Both the position numbers and the translations under genes were made by a program. The notes under the pieces were generated by a model. It did no database searches. It was not told where the DNA came from and saw only the letters and a list, made by a program, of their open reading frames with translations. From Anaerolineae bacterium (GTDB lineage Bacteria > Chloroflexota > Anaerolineae > Anaerolineales > Villigracilaceae), in the NCBI GenBank assembly GCA_018648655.1, contig JABGQV010000129.1, positions 1 to 52,066 of the forward strand: 52,066 bases of DNA, given 5' to 3'. Of this stretch, positions 1 to 8,472 are shown piece by piece (position 1 is the stretch's first letter; every line of letters starts with the position of its first letter).

Positions 1-1
1 G

Positions 2-268
2 CAGGGGCAACCGATTTTGCTAGAATTACAATCGCCTTTCTGAGCGGCTTGTGCCGCGGCACAGCCCATCGTTGATGGGATACATGAAGAATTTGCAGAC
101 GAGCTAGTCGTTTTACAGATAAATATACAATCAGAGACAGGTAAAGATTTTGCTCGAGAATTTGGCTCCTTTACCCCCACATTTGTTTTCATAGATGCAG
201 AAGGTAATGAGCTTTGGCGTTCGCTCGGCACTTTAGACGCAGAGCAAGTGCGAAATTCTATGAAGTAG
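2..268 (+). CDS. Thioredoxin-like protein, 3' part; candidate selenoprotein with in-frame TGA at 41-43
   Basis: One frame runs from the window edge to TAG at 266-268, interrupted only by TGA at 41-43. Before the TGA it reads QGQPILLELQSPF and after it AACAAAQPIVDG. The downstream part has thioredoxin-fold features: a helix with PIVDGIHEEF, a strand VVLQINI, the FTPTF segment that would carry the cis-proline, and a C-terminal ELWRSLG strand. The TGA falls exactly where the first Cys of a CxxC redox site is expected, giving U-A-A-C. Both sides share one frame, so a frameshift is not needed. A hairpin at 65-79 sits where a bacterial SECIS is expected. Known: UxxC or CxxU sites occur in thioredoxin-like selenoproteins. 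Inferred: TGA is read as selenocysteine. Alternatives are a nonsense mutation or a sequencing error. The start lies outside the window. Confidence 0.62.
65..79 (+). promoter_or_regulatory. SECIS-like stem-loop downstream of the in-frame TGA
   Basis: CCCATC at 65-70 pairs perfectly with GATGGG at 74-79 around a GTT loop; a shorter 5-bp version gives loop CGTTG. The loop begins 27 nt after the TGA and has G in its first or second position. Bacterial SECIS models expect an apical loop roughly 16-37 nt after the UGA with an early loop G, so the fit is good. The three-base loop is at the small end, and I see no bulged U in the stem like that of E. coli fdhF. Confidence 0.5.
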
Positions 269-290
269 ATCAGATCGATGTCTATAGAAT

Positions 291-322
291 AAAAACGCCT
301 CTTCGTGAGAAGAGGCGTTTTT
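291..322. terminator. Bidirectional intrinsic terminator between convergent genes
   Basis: A perfect 14-bp inverted repeat (291-304 with 309-322, loop GTGA) has five A's on the left end and five T's on the right, so it can terminate in both directions. It lies between the thioredoxin-like gene (stop at 268) and the reverse-strand gene ending at 344. Confidence 0.9.
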
Positions 323-343
323 ATGATTTGTACGATAATATCA

Positions 344-1294
344 CTATTCTATTAACTCAATTTTCCAGTCTAATTTCTCTAATTTGATTTTTGTACTATT
401 GCCGGGCCAATATAAATGAGTCATATAGCTAGAACCACGCAAGACAGAAGGGTTTCTGCCAGTTGTAACAATAATATGATCAGGGGTGTAATGAGCAAAA
501 TAATTATCCCGAGCATTTTCCATGCGCCCTAAAGTTGGGTCCATAGCCACCCAGCCCACGCTGGGAAAGTAAATATCCATCCAAGCATGTTGTGCGTCAG
601 CGAGATTCTCGGTCTTATTATCGAGATAGAGCAGCCCTTCATAATATCGAGCTGGTATTTTCTCTGCACGACTGAGCGCAATGACTAAGGAAGAATATTC
701 TGTACAGTCTGAGCCCATAAGCCCCATCGTGGTTTGTGCGCCCCAGCTTTTTTGATTAAATCTGTAAATCAGATTATCTCCTGCGTAGTCATAAAAAGCA
801 CGTGCTTTTTCGCAAACGTTACTTTCTTTCTGGGCGAGCCTTTTCGAGATTTCTAGAATCTGTGGGTTGGCCGCTTCTATATGAAGCTCGGGTTGAGTAT
901 ATTCATCAATCAGCTCTCCTTCACAGTGAGATAAATCATAGAAAATCTCATTTACGGTGATTTCATAAGTGATTTCTACTCTTAGCGTTTTCCCAGGTGG
1001 GTGTATAGAAAAATCAAATTCAGCATATTCATTGCCATATTCGTCGGTGAGCAAGATATGGTTGCTGGGGCTGATTTTTCGTGAGTGAACTTCTTGATAA
1101 GGCGCAAAATCTCTAATTAATGCCACCCATAAATTTTGTTGGTCTGGACTTTCGCTTCCGCTATTAAATAATGCAATTTCTTGAAATACGTGATATTCAC
1201 GCGTTAAAGGATTACGCTCTTGTGTTTTTGGCTCTGGAACACAAGCAGTTAATATAATCAGAAAGGTGATGAGCAGGAATTTATATTTATTCAT
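344..1294 (-). CDS. Transglutaminase-like domain lipoprotein
   Basis: 316 residues. The N-terminus is a lipoprotein signal peptide with a lipobox LTAC ending at Cys18, so the product should be exported and lipid-anchored. A transglutaminase-like (papain-fold, PF01841 type) core follows. Candidate triad: Cys197 in GSDCTEYSS, His236 in AQHAWMD, Asp252 in AMDPT, in the usual order and spacing. Members of this family in bacteria act as peptidases or amide-cleaving enzymes more often than as cross-linkers; the substrate cannot be told. The ATG at 1294 is chosen because it opens directly into the signal peptide; a TTG 33 bases upstream would add 11 residues and overlap the preceding gene. It lies 26 bases downstream of the dehydrogenase-like gene on the same strand, so both are probably co-transcribed, ending at the terminator at 291-322. 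Confidence 0.85.
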   Translation of the reverse strand: MNKYKFLLITFLIILTACVPEPKTQERNPLTREYHVFQEIALFNSGSESPDQQNLWVALIRDFAPYQEVHSRKISPSNHILLTDEYGNEYAEFDFSIHPPGKTLRVEITYEITVNEIFYDLSHCEGELIDEYTQPELHIEAANPQILEISKRLAQKESNVCEKARAFYDYAGDNLIYRFNQKSWGAQTTMGLMGSDCTEYSSLVIALSRAEKIPARYYEGLLYLDNKTENLADAQHAWMDIYFPSVGWVAMDPTLGRMENARDNYFAHYTPDHIIVTTGRNPSVLRGSSYMTHLYWPGNSTKIKLEKLDWKIELIE

Positions 1295-1320
1295 AGGTGA
1301 TGGAAATATATTTGTGAAAT

Positions 1321-2490
1321 TTAGCAATCCATTTCTTCACGTTTAATGATGATATTTCGTTTCTTCAATTCTGCAATGAATTTCTCAACAGGAATATCTC
1401 TGGTTGGCGAGATTAAGCCACGCTTTGTGATGTCTCCACGCAAGAGCATTTGCGTGGCAATGCTGGCAGTGTACCCAACAGTTCGTTGCATAGCGAGCAA
1501 GCTGGTATCCAAATCGCGGCGATCAATCATCTCGTAAATTATGCGTTTGCATTTCCCGCCTTTCAAGCCGCGAACATCAATACGAATGCCGGCTACATCG
1601 CGCTCATTGGCTGCATAGTGAATTTGTGGCTCAATTAGGTCGTGTACAAATTGGCGCGGGGAAACTTCTTGCCCCTTTACTAAGATAGGCTCTTCCTTTA
1701 AGAAGCCTAATTGCACCATTTTCTTCCAAAACGCGGCATGGCCAGGCCAGCGCAATGAGTATCGGCCAGTGCTGATTGTTGTATCTCGAATGCCGAAAAT
1801 ATCAAGATATTTAACCGCGTCCCCATTATAGTACGCTTCCATTTCACCAAGCGTATTGAGGATGAGGTTATGCATATTTTCAGGTGAAAACATCTCGCTG
1901 GGAGTTAAATGCACTATTTTGCCGTCTTTGAGCATTTTTGCTGGGCGTTGGTATGCACCAAGCACACCTTCAAAAGTCCATGAAAGTTTATAGTTAATCG
2001 CGTTATTTGCGGCTTCTGGTTCAGGCACGCCTGTCCCGTAAGCGTGGAGTTCGTGCACTTCGTCCAATTCTCGAATTGCTTGTCCGGCCAGCACCAAGTC
2101 TATGCCTGGATCAAGGCCACATTCGGGCAGAATTGCTGTGTCCACTGCCTCAGCAAGATGACCCACGTCTGCATAGCTCGGTAGGGCGTAGGATGTTTCG
2201 ATGAAGTGAATTTTGTTTTCTATAGCGAGTTCGAGAACTTCTCCCCGAAATCCTTGCGGAAGGAGGAGGATAACAGCATCCACTTTTTTCATCTGAGCGG
2301 ATAAAGCGGAACGATCTCGTACGTCCAACTTGAGTGCTTTTATTTTCGCATTATTTAGTTGGTGAACGTATTTTTGCAAATCGTCGAAATTGGCATCTGC
2401 CGCTATAACCTGTATTACCTCTGGGCTATTGGCTAGGTCATGGAGGGTGGCTTTGCCTTGCAGGCCAACACCGAGTAATAAAATTTTCAT
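1321..2490 (-). CDS. Saccharopine dehydrogenase family protein, lysine 6-dehydrogenase-like
   Basis: 389 residues. The N-terminus is a Rossmann NAD(P)-binding fold (GVGLQG at residues 7-12, followed by an acidic strand end AADAN). The middle and C-terminal parts follow the saccharopine dehydrogenase-like catalytic domain, with LPECGLDPGI, YKLSWTFEG and a C-terminal segment TVGYTASIATQMLLRG followed by ITKRG. By memory of the family, order and motifs most resemble lysine 6-dehydrogenase, which oxidises the epsilon-amino group of L-lysine; related members act on other amino acids, so substrate is uncertain. The start is ATG at 2490 because GAGGAG lies four bases upstream of it; that Shine-Dalgarno would be inside the coding region if the in-frame ATG at 2505 were used. 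It heads a two-gene reverse-strand unit with the transglutaminase-like lipoprotein. Confidence 0.8.
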   Translation of the reverse strand: MKILLLGVGLQGKATLHDLANSPEVIQVIAADANFDDLQKYVHQLNNAKIKALKLDVRDRSALSAQMKKVDAVILLLPQGFRGEVLELAIENKIHFIETSYALPSYADVGHLAEAVDTAILPECGLDPGIDLVLAGQAIRELDEVHELHAYGTGVPEPEAANNAINYKLSWTFEGVLGAYQRPAKMLKDGKIVHLTPSEMFSPENMHNLILNTLGEMEAYYNGDAVKYLDIFGIRDTTISTGRYSLRWPGHAAFWKKMVQLGFLKEEPILVKGQEVSPRQFVHDLIEPQIHYAANERDVAGIRIDVRGLKGGKCKRIIYEMIDRRDLDTSLLAMQRTVGYTASIATQMLLRGDITKRGLISPTRDIPVEKFIAELKKRNIIIKREEMDC

Positions 2491-2838
2491 TTTTCTCCTC
2501 TTCATTGTATGGAAAACGATAGCAGTGATTTAAAATTTTGATTTTAGAGACTCAAATTTTAACGTATTTTCTTGAGTTTGACATCCCTTTTTCGTATTGA
2601 ATTTTCAAAAATCGTACATGTTTTAGTTACATTATTATATTGAGCTTCTCACAAAAAGTAAAATTTTATGATATTTTTACACTTTCTTATGGTTTTAGCT
2701 TGAAGAAAGGCTCGTTTTATTCTATAATATGACATTCGTGTACAAATCCCTGCTAAATGCCATATTTAATTAGAGGAGGAAAGGTGCCGACTTGATAGTC
2801 ATCACACCTATTTGTGCAAATCAAAAGAGGAGTAAGAA
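2491..2838. other. AT-rich divergent intergenic region
   Basis: 348 bases separate the reverse-strand dehydrogenase from aapJ. It is strongly AT-rich and carries a good promoter for aapJ at 2700-2728. A TTGACA at 2578-2583 has no convincing -10 at 16-18 bases. I see no open frame with family features and no classical riboswitch. Confidence 0.6.
2700..2728 (+). promoter_or_regulatory. Sigma-70-type promoter of the aap operon
   Basis: TTGAAG at 2700-2705 and TATAAT at 2723-2728 are separated by 17 bases. The predicted start near 2735 leaves about 100 bases of leader before the aapJ ATG, which has AGAGGAG at 2826-2832. Confidence 0.7.
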
Positions 2839-3936
2839 ATGTCCCGTAAGTTTTTTCCCGTATTCGCTTTATTGATCGTATTGAGCATGGTGCTTGCCGC
2901 TTGTGCTGCTCCAGTAGCTGAAGAAGTTGCAGTAGCAGTAGAAGAAGCTGGTGAAACCGAAGGTGCAGCCCCCGCAGAGGGTGGAAGCACTTTGGCAACA
3001 GTCAAAGAACGTGGTTATGTAATTTGTGGCGGCAATGCTAATGTTCCTGGCTTCGGATTCATTGATACCGAAGGCAATTACTCTGGCTTTGATATTGATT
3101 TCTGTAAAGCTGTAGCAGCTGCTGTTTTCGGCGATGCTGAGAAATATGAAATTCGCCCTCTTAGCTCCCAAGAACGTTTCACCGCTCTCCAGAGTGGCGA
3201 AATTGATACCCTCATCCGTAACACCACTTGGACACTTTCCCGTGATACCGATTTAGGTGCTAACTTTACCGCAACCACATTCTATGATGGCCAAGGCTTC
3301 ATCGTTCGTATCGCTGACGGCATTACCGCTCTTGAAGATCTTGATGGCGGCACAGTTTGTGTACAAACTGGTACCACCACTGAAGCTAACTTAGCTGACG
3401 TAATGGCAGCCCGTGGCATTAGCTACGAACCTATCGTTTACGAAGATGTTGAGACCGGCTGGACCACTTATGAAGAAGGTCGCTGTGACGCTTATACCAC
3501 TGATAAATCTGGTTTGGTTTCCCGCCGCACCTTGCTTGGAAATCCTGATGATCACATGATCATGGACGAAACCATCTCCAAAGAACCTCTCGGCCCCGTT
3601 GTACGCCACGGCGATGACCAATGGTTTGATATTGTTCAATGGACTGTTTTTGCTACTTTCTTCGCAGAAGAACATGGCATTACCTCTGCTAACGCAGACG
3701 ACATGATGGCAAATACCAAATCCCCATCCGAAAAGAAATTCTTCGGTACCGAAGGCGAACTTGGTTCCTTCCTTGGTCTTGACGCTGACTGGGCTTATAA
3801 TGTAGTTTCCCAGGTTGGTAGCTATTCTGAGATTTATGATCGCAATCTCGGTCCTGACACCAAAACTTTCATTCCTCGCGGTTTGAACAGCCTTTATGTT
3901 GATGGCGGCTTACTTTACGCTCCAGCATGGCGCTAG
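2839..3936 (+). CDS. aapJ: General L-amino-acid ABC transporter, substrate-binding lipoprotein
   Basis: 365 residues. A lipoprotein signal peptide ends in LAAC with Cys22; a short Ala/Glu-rich linker follows, then a periplasmic-type solute-binding domain (SBP_bac_3 fold). The start of the domain (TVKERGYVICGG) and the pattern FDIDFCKAVAAAVFGD, SSQERFTALQSGEIDTL and TTWTLSRD is that of the AapJ/BztA subfamily, which binds a broad range of L-amino acids. The next three genes encode matching permeases and ATPase, so the assignment is well supported by context. A strong Shine-Dalgarno (AGAGGAG) fixes the start. A terminator at 3951-3984 separates it from the permease genes, which would give more binding protein than membrane components. 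Confidence 0.93.
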   Translation: MSRKFFPVFALLIVLSMVLAACAAPVAEEVAVAVEEAGETEGAAPAEGGSTLATVKERGYVICGGNANVPGFGFIDTEGNYSGFDIDFCKAVAAAVFGDAEKYEIRPLSSQERFTALQSGEIDTLIRNTTWTLSRDTDLGANFTATTFYDGQGFIVRIADGITALEDLDGGTVCVQTGTTTEANLADVMAARGISYEPIVYEDVETGWTTYEEGRCDAYTTDKSGLVSRRTLLGNPDDHMIMDETISKEPLGPVVRHGDDQWFDIVQWTVFATFFAEEHGITSANADDMMANTKSPSEKKFFGTEGELGSFLGLDADWAYNVVSQVGSYSEIYDRNLGPDTKTFIPRGLNSLYVDGGLLYAPAWR

Positions 3937-3950
3937 TCTAAGTTTCTAAA

Positions 3951-3984
3951 AACAGGGAAGGAGTTCTCCTTCCCTGTTTTTTTT
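3951..3984 (+). terminator. Internal terminator/attenuator between aapJ and aapQ
   Basis: A 13-bp stem (3951-3963 with 3966-3978, tight TT loop) is followed by a T-run to 3984. Its position after the binding-protein gene suggests partial read-through that sets subunit ratios. A TATAAT at 4038-4043 could be the -10 of a second weak promoter for aapQMP, but it lacks a good -35. Confidence 0.85.
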
Positions 3985-4207
3985 AATAGCGCGATAAATA
4001 AGGTCAATATGAGTTTTATGGGGAGGGGCGAATTCTGTATAATAGTAAGAATCCATATTGCGAACACCAACGTTCCAAGTTGGACAAGAAACTCAAGCGA
4101 TAAATACTCGTGAATTCATAAAGACTATCAGTAAATAAGGGAAAAATTTTATTTTGGGGGAGGTTGTTCTCTTGTTTTGGCATCATTTTTTTTTGGGAGT
4201 TTTCCTT

Positions 4208-5389
4208 ATGGCAAAAATAACATATAGCACCGAAGAGGCTATTCCCTTTTGGCGAGATGAGCGAAAATTACGTGTTTTAGGACAAGTTGCTTTTTTGATT
4301 GTGACTGTCGCTTTTTTCTCTTATCTCTACAATAATATGATTACGGCCTTAGCAGCACAGGGCATGCTCCCAAGTTTTGCGTTTTTGGGACGTACCGCAG
4401 GCTTTGATATTGGGGAGAGCCTAATAGAATATGTCCGTTCGGACACCTATGGCAGAGCACTTACCGTTGGGATTTTGAACACTATATACGTCAGCATTAT
4501 CGGCATTTTTTTTGCGACTATTTTAGGCGTAACCCTTGGTGTTGCTAGACTTTCTACCAATTTCTTAGTTGCAAAGCTGTCTAGTGCTTATTTAGAAGTC
4601 CTTCGCAATATTCCCCTTTTGGTTTTACTTATTTTTTGGTATAGCGGTGTTTTCATAACCTTACCGCGTATTAAAGAAGCACTTCATTGGGGGCCTGTTT
4701 TTTTGAGTAATCGTGGCATTGCTATTCCATGGGGAATTCCGACCACAACTTGGGAAAGCTATACCTTTATTTTGCTTTTTGCTTTCTTGCTAGCAGGCGT
4801 GGCATCTTGGCGACTTAAAGTGATAGGTGAACGTACAGGGCGCCCTCCTCTTCGGATCATTTGGGTTCCGCTGACTTTTCTTGTGGTTGCACTGATTGGT
4901 TGGTTTGTCTTGCCTCAGTCGCCTCTGACAATGGAAAAACCAGAGCTTAAGGGCTTAAATTTTGTGGGTGGATATGTTTTTTCTCCTGAGTTTATGGCAC
5001 TGCTTTCAGGCTTAGTGATATATACAGCTGCCTTTGTCGGTGAAATTGTTCGTGCTGGCATTATGTCTGTATCAAAGGGACAACATGAAGCAGCAAAAGC
5101 TCTGGGATTCACAAATTTTCAGACTTTGCGTTTGGTTGTTTTTCCCCAAGCAATGCGCGTTATAGTTCCACCTTTGACCAGTCAATATCTCAACTTAACA
5201 AAGAACTCATCTTTAGCTGTTGCGATTGGCTATCCCGATCTTTTTGCAATTGGTGGCACATCGCTAAACCAATCTGGACGTGCCGTTGAAGTTATTGCCT
5301 TGATGATGGGGCTTTATTTAGCAAGCAGTTTATTGACTTCTGTCTTTATGAACTGGTACAACGAAAAAATTAAATTGGTGGAGCGATAA
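4208..5389 (+). CDS. aapQ: General L-amino-acid ABC transporter permease (AapQ type)
   Basis: 393 residues, all-helical inner-membrane permease. It has an N-terminal membrane segment after a short cytoplasmic tail, the region GILNTIYVSIIGIFFATILG typical of amino-acid (HisMQ/AapQ) permeases, a long central insertion with further hydrophobic segments, and the C-terminal coupling motif EAAKALGFTNFQTLRLVVFPQA that docks on the ATPase. The long central part distinguishes the Aap/Bzt type from short HisM-like permeases. Start is ATG at 4208: GGGAG lies eight bases upstream, while an in-frame start 54 bases earlier would add a non-conserved hydrophobic stretch. It is followed two bases later by aapM. 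Confidence 0.9.
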   Translation: MAKITYSTEEAIPFWRDERKLRVLGQVAFLIVTVAFFSYLYNNMITALAAQGMLPSFAFLGRTAGFDIGESLIEYVRSDTYGRALTVGILNTIYVSIIGIFFATILGVTLGVARLSTNFLVAKLSSAYLEVLRNIPLLVLLIFWYSGVFITLPRIKEALHWGPVFLSNRGIAIPWGIPTTTWESYTFILLFAFLLAGVASWRLKVIGERTGRPPLRIIWVPLTFLVVALIGWFVLPQSPLTMEKPELKGLNFVGGYVFSPEFMALLSGLVIYTAAFVGEIVRAGIMSVSKGQHEAAKALGFTNFQTLRLVVFPQAMRVIVPPLTSQYLNLTKNSSLAVAIGYPDLFAIGGTSLNQSGRAVEVIALMMGLYLASSLLTSVFMNWYNEKIKLVER

Positions 5390-5391
5390 TC

Positions 5392-6591
5392 ATGACAATT
5401 TCTACATCTGAAGCTCTTGCGCCTCCAACTGAGCGATACACAATTTTGGGATGGATAAAACGTAATTTATTCAATACTTTTGGAGATTCAGCCCTCACTA
5501 TTTTGGCTATCTGGGTAACCTATTCTATAGTTCAGCCCGCACTTTCATGGGGTTTTGGTGAAGCTAGATGGGCGGTTATTGCTGATAATCTTAAGCTCTT
5601 CATGGTTGGACGTTACCCTGTTGAGGAACTTTGGCGTGTTTGGGCAGTTCTATATTTGCTTGCGGCAGTGATAGGTTTTACTTGGAGCGTTTGGGTAAAA
5701 GGTAAAGAAAAGGCAGGCTATATTTTGATTGCCATACCGCTCCTTTTAGCCCTCTTGCCTTTTAGTACAAATATCCGCTTAATGATTCTTGCCATAGATC
5801 TCTTTGGGCTTATAGGTATTGTTGTGGGGCGCGGAGATAATAAATCCTTCAAGAAGTGGTCTATTATTTCGCTTTTACTATATTTCCCTGTCGGGATTTT
5901 GATTATTGGTGGACTAACAGGTGAAGCTGGCTTTTTGCCGGTTGTAAAACCCGATTTGTGGGGCGGATTGATGCTTACTATCCTGCTCGCGGTAGTTGGT
6001 ATTATCTTTTCTTTCCCTATCGGTGTTTCACTTGCGCTTGGACGTCAATCTGAATTACCAATTATTACTTGGTTCTCGGTTGGTTTTATTGAGCTTGTTC
6101 GTGGCGTTCCTCTCATTTCTATTTTATTCATGATGGATTTGATGTTGCCCCTCTTCCTGCCTTCTGGAATTCGCGTAGAGGGAGTAATTCGAGCCTTTGT
6201 GGCAATTACGCTCTTTAGTGCTGCATATATGGCAGAGAATGTGCGTGGTGGATTGCAAGCTATTCCTAAAGGGCAATATGAAGCAGCTCATGCCTTAGGG
6301 CTAAGTGGATTTACTACAATGGCCTTTATTATTTTGCCACAAGCTCTGAAAGCCGTAATCCCTATTCTTGTAAGCCAGTTTATTGGGTTACTCAAAGACA
6401 CTACACTGGTAATGATTTTGAGCCTCTTCGATGTCTTGGGCATCGGGAAATCGGTTTTAGGCAATCCCGATTACGTGGGCACATCGAAAGAAGTATATGT
6501 TTTTGTTGCTGCCTTATTCTGGGTATTGAGCTATGGCTTATCTTATGCCAGCCAACGATTAGAAACATCTTTAGGCGTTGGTGAACGCTAA
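5392..6591 (+). CDS. aapM: General L-amino-acid ABC transporter permease (AapM type)
   Basis: 399 residues. The N-terminal half contains several hydrophobic segments separated by short charged loops. The C-terminal half is the ABC amino-acid permease domain starting around [15 protein letters not shown], with the coupling helix [22 protein letters not shown]. It pairs with AapQ to form the heterodimeric membrane channel. The ATG follows the aapQ stop by two bases, with a GGAG inside the end of aapQ acting as ribosome binding site, so translation is probably coupled. Confidence 0.9.
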   Translation: MTISTSEALAPPTERYTILGWIKRNLFNTFGDSALTILAIWVTYSIVQPALSWGFGEARWAVIADNLKLFMVGRYPVEELWRVWAVLYLLAAVIGFTWSVWVKGKEKAGYILIAIPLLLALLPFSTNIRLMILAIDLFGLIGIVVGRGDNKSFKKWSIISLLLYFPVGILIIGGLTGEAGFLPVVKPDLWGGLMLTILLAVVGIIFSFPIGVSLALGRQSELPIITWFSVGFIELVRGVPLISILFMMDLMLPLFLPSGIRVEGVIRAFVAITLFSAAYMAENVRGGLQAIPKGQYEAAHALGLSGFTTMAFIILPQALKAVIPILVSQFIGLLKDTTLVMILSLFDVLGIGKSVLGNPDYVGTSKEVYVFVAALFWVLSYGLSYASQRLETSLGVGER

Positions 6592-6605
6592 AAGGAGAAA
6601 ATGAT

Positions 6606-7370
6606 ATGACTGATAAAACATTCTACGAAGAACAAGATCCAATTATTGTCTGCCGTGATGTTCAAAAATGGTACGGAGATTTTCACGCTCTGCGCGGAAT
6701 CAATATGGAAGTTCGCAAAGGTGAGGTGGTGGTTATTTTTGGTCCCTCGGGCTCTGGAAAATCTACCTTTATCCGCACCATTAATCGCCTTGAGGAACAT
6801 CAGGGCGGCCAAATTATTGTAGATAAAGTTGAACTAACACATGATGTTAAAAATATCGAAGCTATCCGTAAAGAAACCGGGATGGTTTTCCAACAATTCA
6901 ACCTCTTTCCGCATCTGACCGTTTTGCAAAATATAACCTTGGCTCCCTTGCAAGTCCGTAAACAGGATAAAGCAGAAGCCGAGAAAAATGGAATGGAACT
7001 TCTCGAACGCGTAGGCATTCCAGAGCAAGCGGGCAAATTCCCAGGGCAACTATCTGGTGGCCAACAACAGCGTGTAGCCATTGCTCGTGCTTTGGCGATG
7101 AATCCAAAAATCATGCTCTTTGATGAGCCAACCTCAGCATTAGATCCCGAAATGATTAAGGAAGTATTGGATGTAATGATCGAGCTTGCCAAGAGTGGTA
7201 TGACAATGATTGTTGTTACCCATGAAATGGGATTTGCTCGCTCAGTTGCTGATACTCTTTATTTCTTTGATGAAGGGCAACTTGTTGAGAGTGGGGCGCC
7301 TGAAGATATTTATAATAACCCCCAAGAAGACCGCACAAAACTTTTCTTGTCTCAGATTTTGCAGCACTAA
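6606..7370 (+). CDS. aapP: General L-amino-acid ABC transporter ATP-binding protein
   Basis: 254 residues, the usual length for amino-acid importer ATPases. Walker A GPSGSGKS at 46-53, Q-loop in [17 protein letters not shown] signature LSGGQ at 149-153, Walker B IMLFDE at 169-174 followed by PTSALD, and the H-loop His206. It powers the AapQM channel. AAAGGAG lies just upstream; an ATG five bases earlier is in another frame and closes after two codons, so 6606 is the start. It is the last gene of the operon, followed by a terminator at 7395-7427. Confidence 0.95.
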   Translation: MTDKTFYEEQDPIIVCRDVQKWYGDFHALRGINMEVRKGEVVVIFGPSGSGKSTFIRTINRLEEHQGGQIIVDKVELTHDVKNIEAIRKETGMVFQQFNLFPHLTVLQNITLAPLQVRKQDKAEAEKNGMELLERVGIPEQAGKFPGQLSGGQQQRVAIARALAMNPKIMLFDEPTSALDPEMIKEVLDVMIELAKSGMTMIVVTHEMGFARSVADTLYFFDEGQLVESGAPEDIYNNPQEDRTKLFLSQILQH

Positions 7371-7394
7371 ATCTGTAAAGAGATCTTTCAAAAG

Positions 7395-7427
7395 AAAAAG
7401 GCAATTCTTTATGAATTGCCTTTTTTT
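7395..7427. terminator. Terminator at the end of the aap operon
   Basis: 13-bp stem (7395-7407 with 7413-7425, loop TTTAT) with seven T's at 7421-7427. The A-run on the left arm also allows use from the convergent reverse-strand SDR gene ending at 7460. Confidence 0.9.
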
Positions 7428-7459
7428 GATTCCTTTTAAATCTTCAATTGTATATAAGG

Positions 7460-8359
7460 CTATATCTTGGCCTCATCCAACCCGCACCATTCCAAACTCT
7501 TCTCCCACAAAATCCGTGCCTTTTCTTCATCATGGGAATCTATGCTGGATTCCTTCTCTTCACCATCCACGATAAACTTCCCGCCAACGCTCTCAAATTT
7601 AGGCTTGGTTGCTGCGCCTATATACGAATCGGATGCCTCTTCTAACGAACGTGCAAAAGGCATTCGTGCCAAGATTTGCGTGAAAAAGAATTTTGAAAAA
7701 GGTGATTTTCGTTTAGCTCCAATTGCAGCGGGGACAAATCCCGGGCAAACGGCATTTGATGTGACTCCCGTCCCCGCAAGCCGACGGTTCAACTCGTAGG
7801 CAAACCACATATTCGCTAACTTGGAGTTTTTATAGAAAACCTGAGCGTCATAATACTTTTCCGCTTTTAGATTATCGTAATCAAAATCAGCTGGAGGTCC
7901 CTGCTTAAGCTCTGGGTCATGCAAGGATGAGGAAACAGTAATCACTCGCGCTGGAGCGGAACGTTTTAAGTTTTCAAGCAATAAATTCGTCAGTAGAAAA
8001 TGCCCTAGATGATTTACGCCAAAGCTCATCTCAAAGCCATCTGCGGTAAATTTGCCTTCTTTACTATCAAACATCTGGCCAGCATTATTAATTAGTAGAT
8101 GTAGGGGATACTCCTTCGCCTGAAAAGCGGATGCACACGCTCGCACCGATTCAAAGGATGCGAGATCAAGCGGAATTGACTCAATCTTGGCATTTGGCGT
8201 CGCAGCATGAATTCGTTCAATCGCTTCTTTGCTGGCTTCCTGATTACGAGAAGCGAGAATCACGGTATAGCCTTTCGCGATTAGTTTCTGGACTGTAGCA
8301 AAGCCTATACCGCTATTTCCGCCAGTGATTATTGCGACACGTTCTTGATTTATTGACAT
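7460..8359 (-). CDS. Short-chain dehydrogenase/reductase (SDR)
   Basis: 299 residues. Classical SDR motifs: cofactor-binding TGGNSGIG at 12-19, NNAG at 91-94, active-site Ser in VSSS near 143-145, and Tyr176-x3-Lys180. The LHLLINNAG and NHLGHFLLT region and the overall length resemble the retinol-dehydrogenase / protochlorophyllide-reductase-like branch. Arg39 after the second strand (ASRNQ) suggests NADPH. The substrate is unknown. AGGA lies upstream of ATG 8359. The first 23 codons and the leader are duplicated next to the neighbouring gene (9064-9169). The upstream neighbour ends in a terminator at 8412-8449, so this gene probably has its own promoter. Confidence 0.88.
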   Translation of the reverse strand: MSINQERVAIITGGNSGIGFATVQKLIAKGYTVILASRNQEASKEAIERIHAATPNAKIESIPLDLASFESVRACASAFQAKEYPLHLLINNAGQMFDSKEGKFTADGFEMSFGVNHLGHFLLTNLLLENLKRSAPARVITVSSSLHDPELKQGPPADFDYDNLKAEKYYDAQVFYKNSKLANMWFAYELNRRLAGTGVTSNAVCPGFVPAAIGAKRKSPFSKFFFTQILARMPFARSLEEASDSYIGAATKPKFESVGGKFIVDGEEKESSIDSHDEEKARILWEKSLEWCGLDEAKI

Positions 8360-8399
8360 AAATTTTCCTTTGAATTCTGTTCGCTAAACGATTGTAGAG
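8293..8399 (-). repeat. SDR 5'-end repeat, copy A (functional gene start and leader)
   Basis: This stretch covers the first 22 codons of the SDR gene and about 40 bases of leader. It aligns almost base for base with 9064-9169, including the AGGA region, the start codon and the TGTAGAG element at the far end; a weaker match exists at 11951-12000. Confidence 0.75.
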
Positions 8400-8411
8400 A
8401 AGATTGGGCAT

Positions 8412-8449
8412 AAAAAAGGCCTGGGTATTTCTATAGCCAGACCTTTTTT
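8412..8449 (-). terminator. Terminator of the hemerythrin-like gene
   Basis: On the reverse strand AAAAAAGGTCTGG pairs with CCCAGGCCTTTTTT (one G-T pair), ending in a T-run. It is similar in sequence to the alaS terminator at 12058-12096 (both with GGTCTGG and six-base A/T ends). Confidence 0.8.
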
Positions 8450-8472
8450 GTAGTTTTCAGTTTTTTGTTAAA

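Noticed and set aside
41-43. Global reassignment of TGA (as in Mycoplasma or Gracilibacteria).
   Set aside because: malQ, tal, pgi and other intact genes in the window end in TGA at the expected place, and no other conserved gene has an internal TGA.
2-43. Frameshift as cause of the broken thioredoxin-like frame.
   Set aside because: Both sides of the TGA are in the same frame and match the fold, so no insertion or deletion is needed.
2578-2606. TTGACA at 2578 as the aap promoter.
   Set aside because: No -10 at a suitable distance; the pair at 2700-2728 is better placed and closer to consensus.
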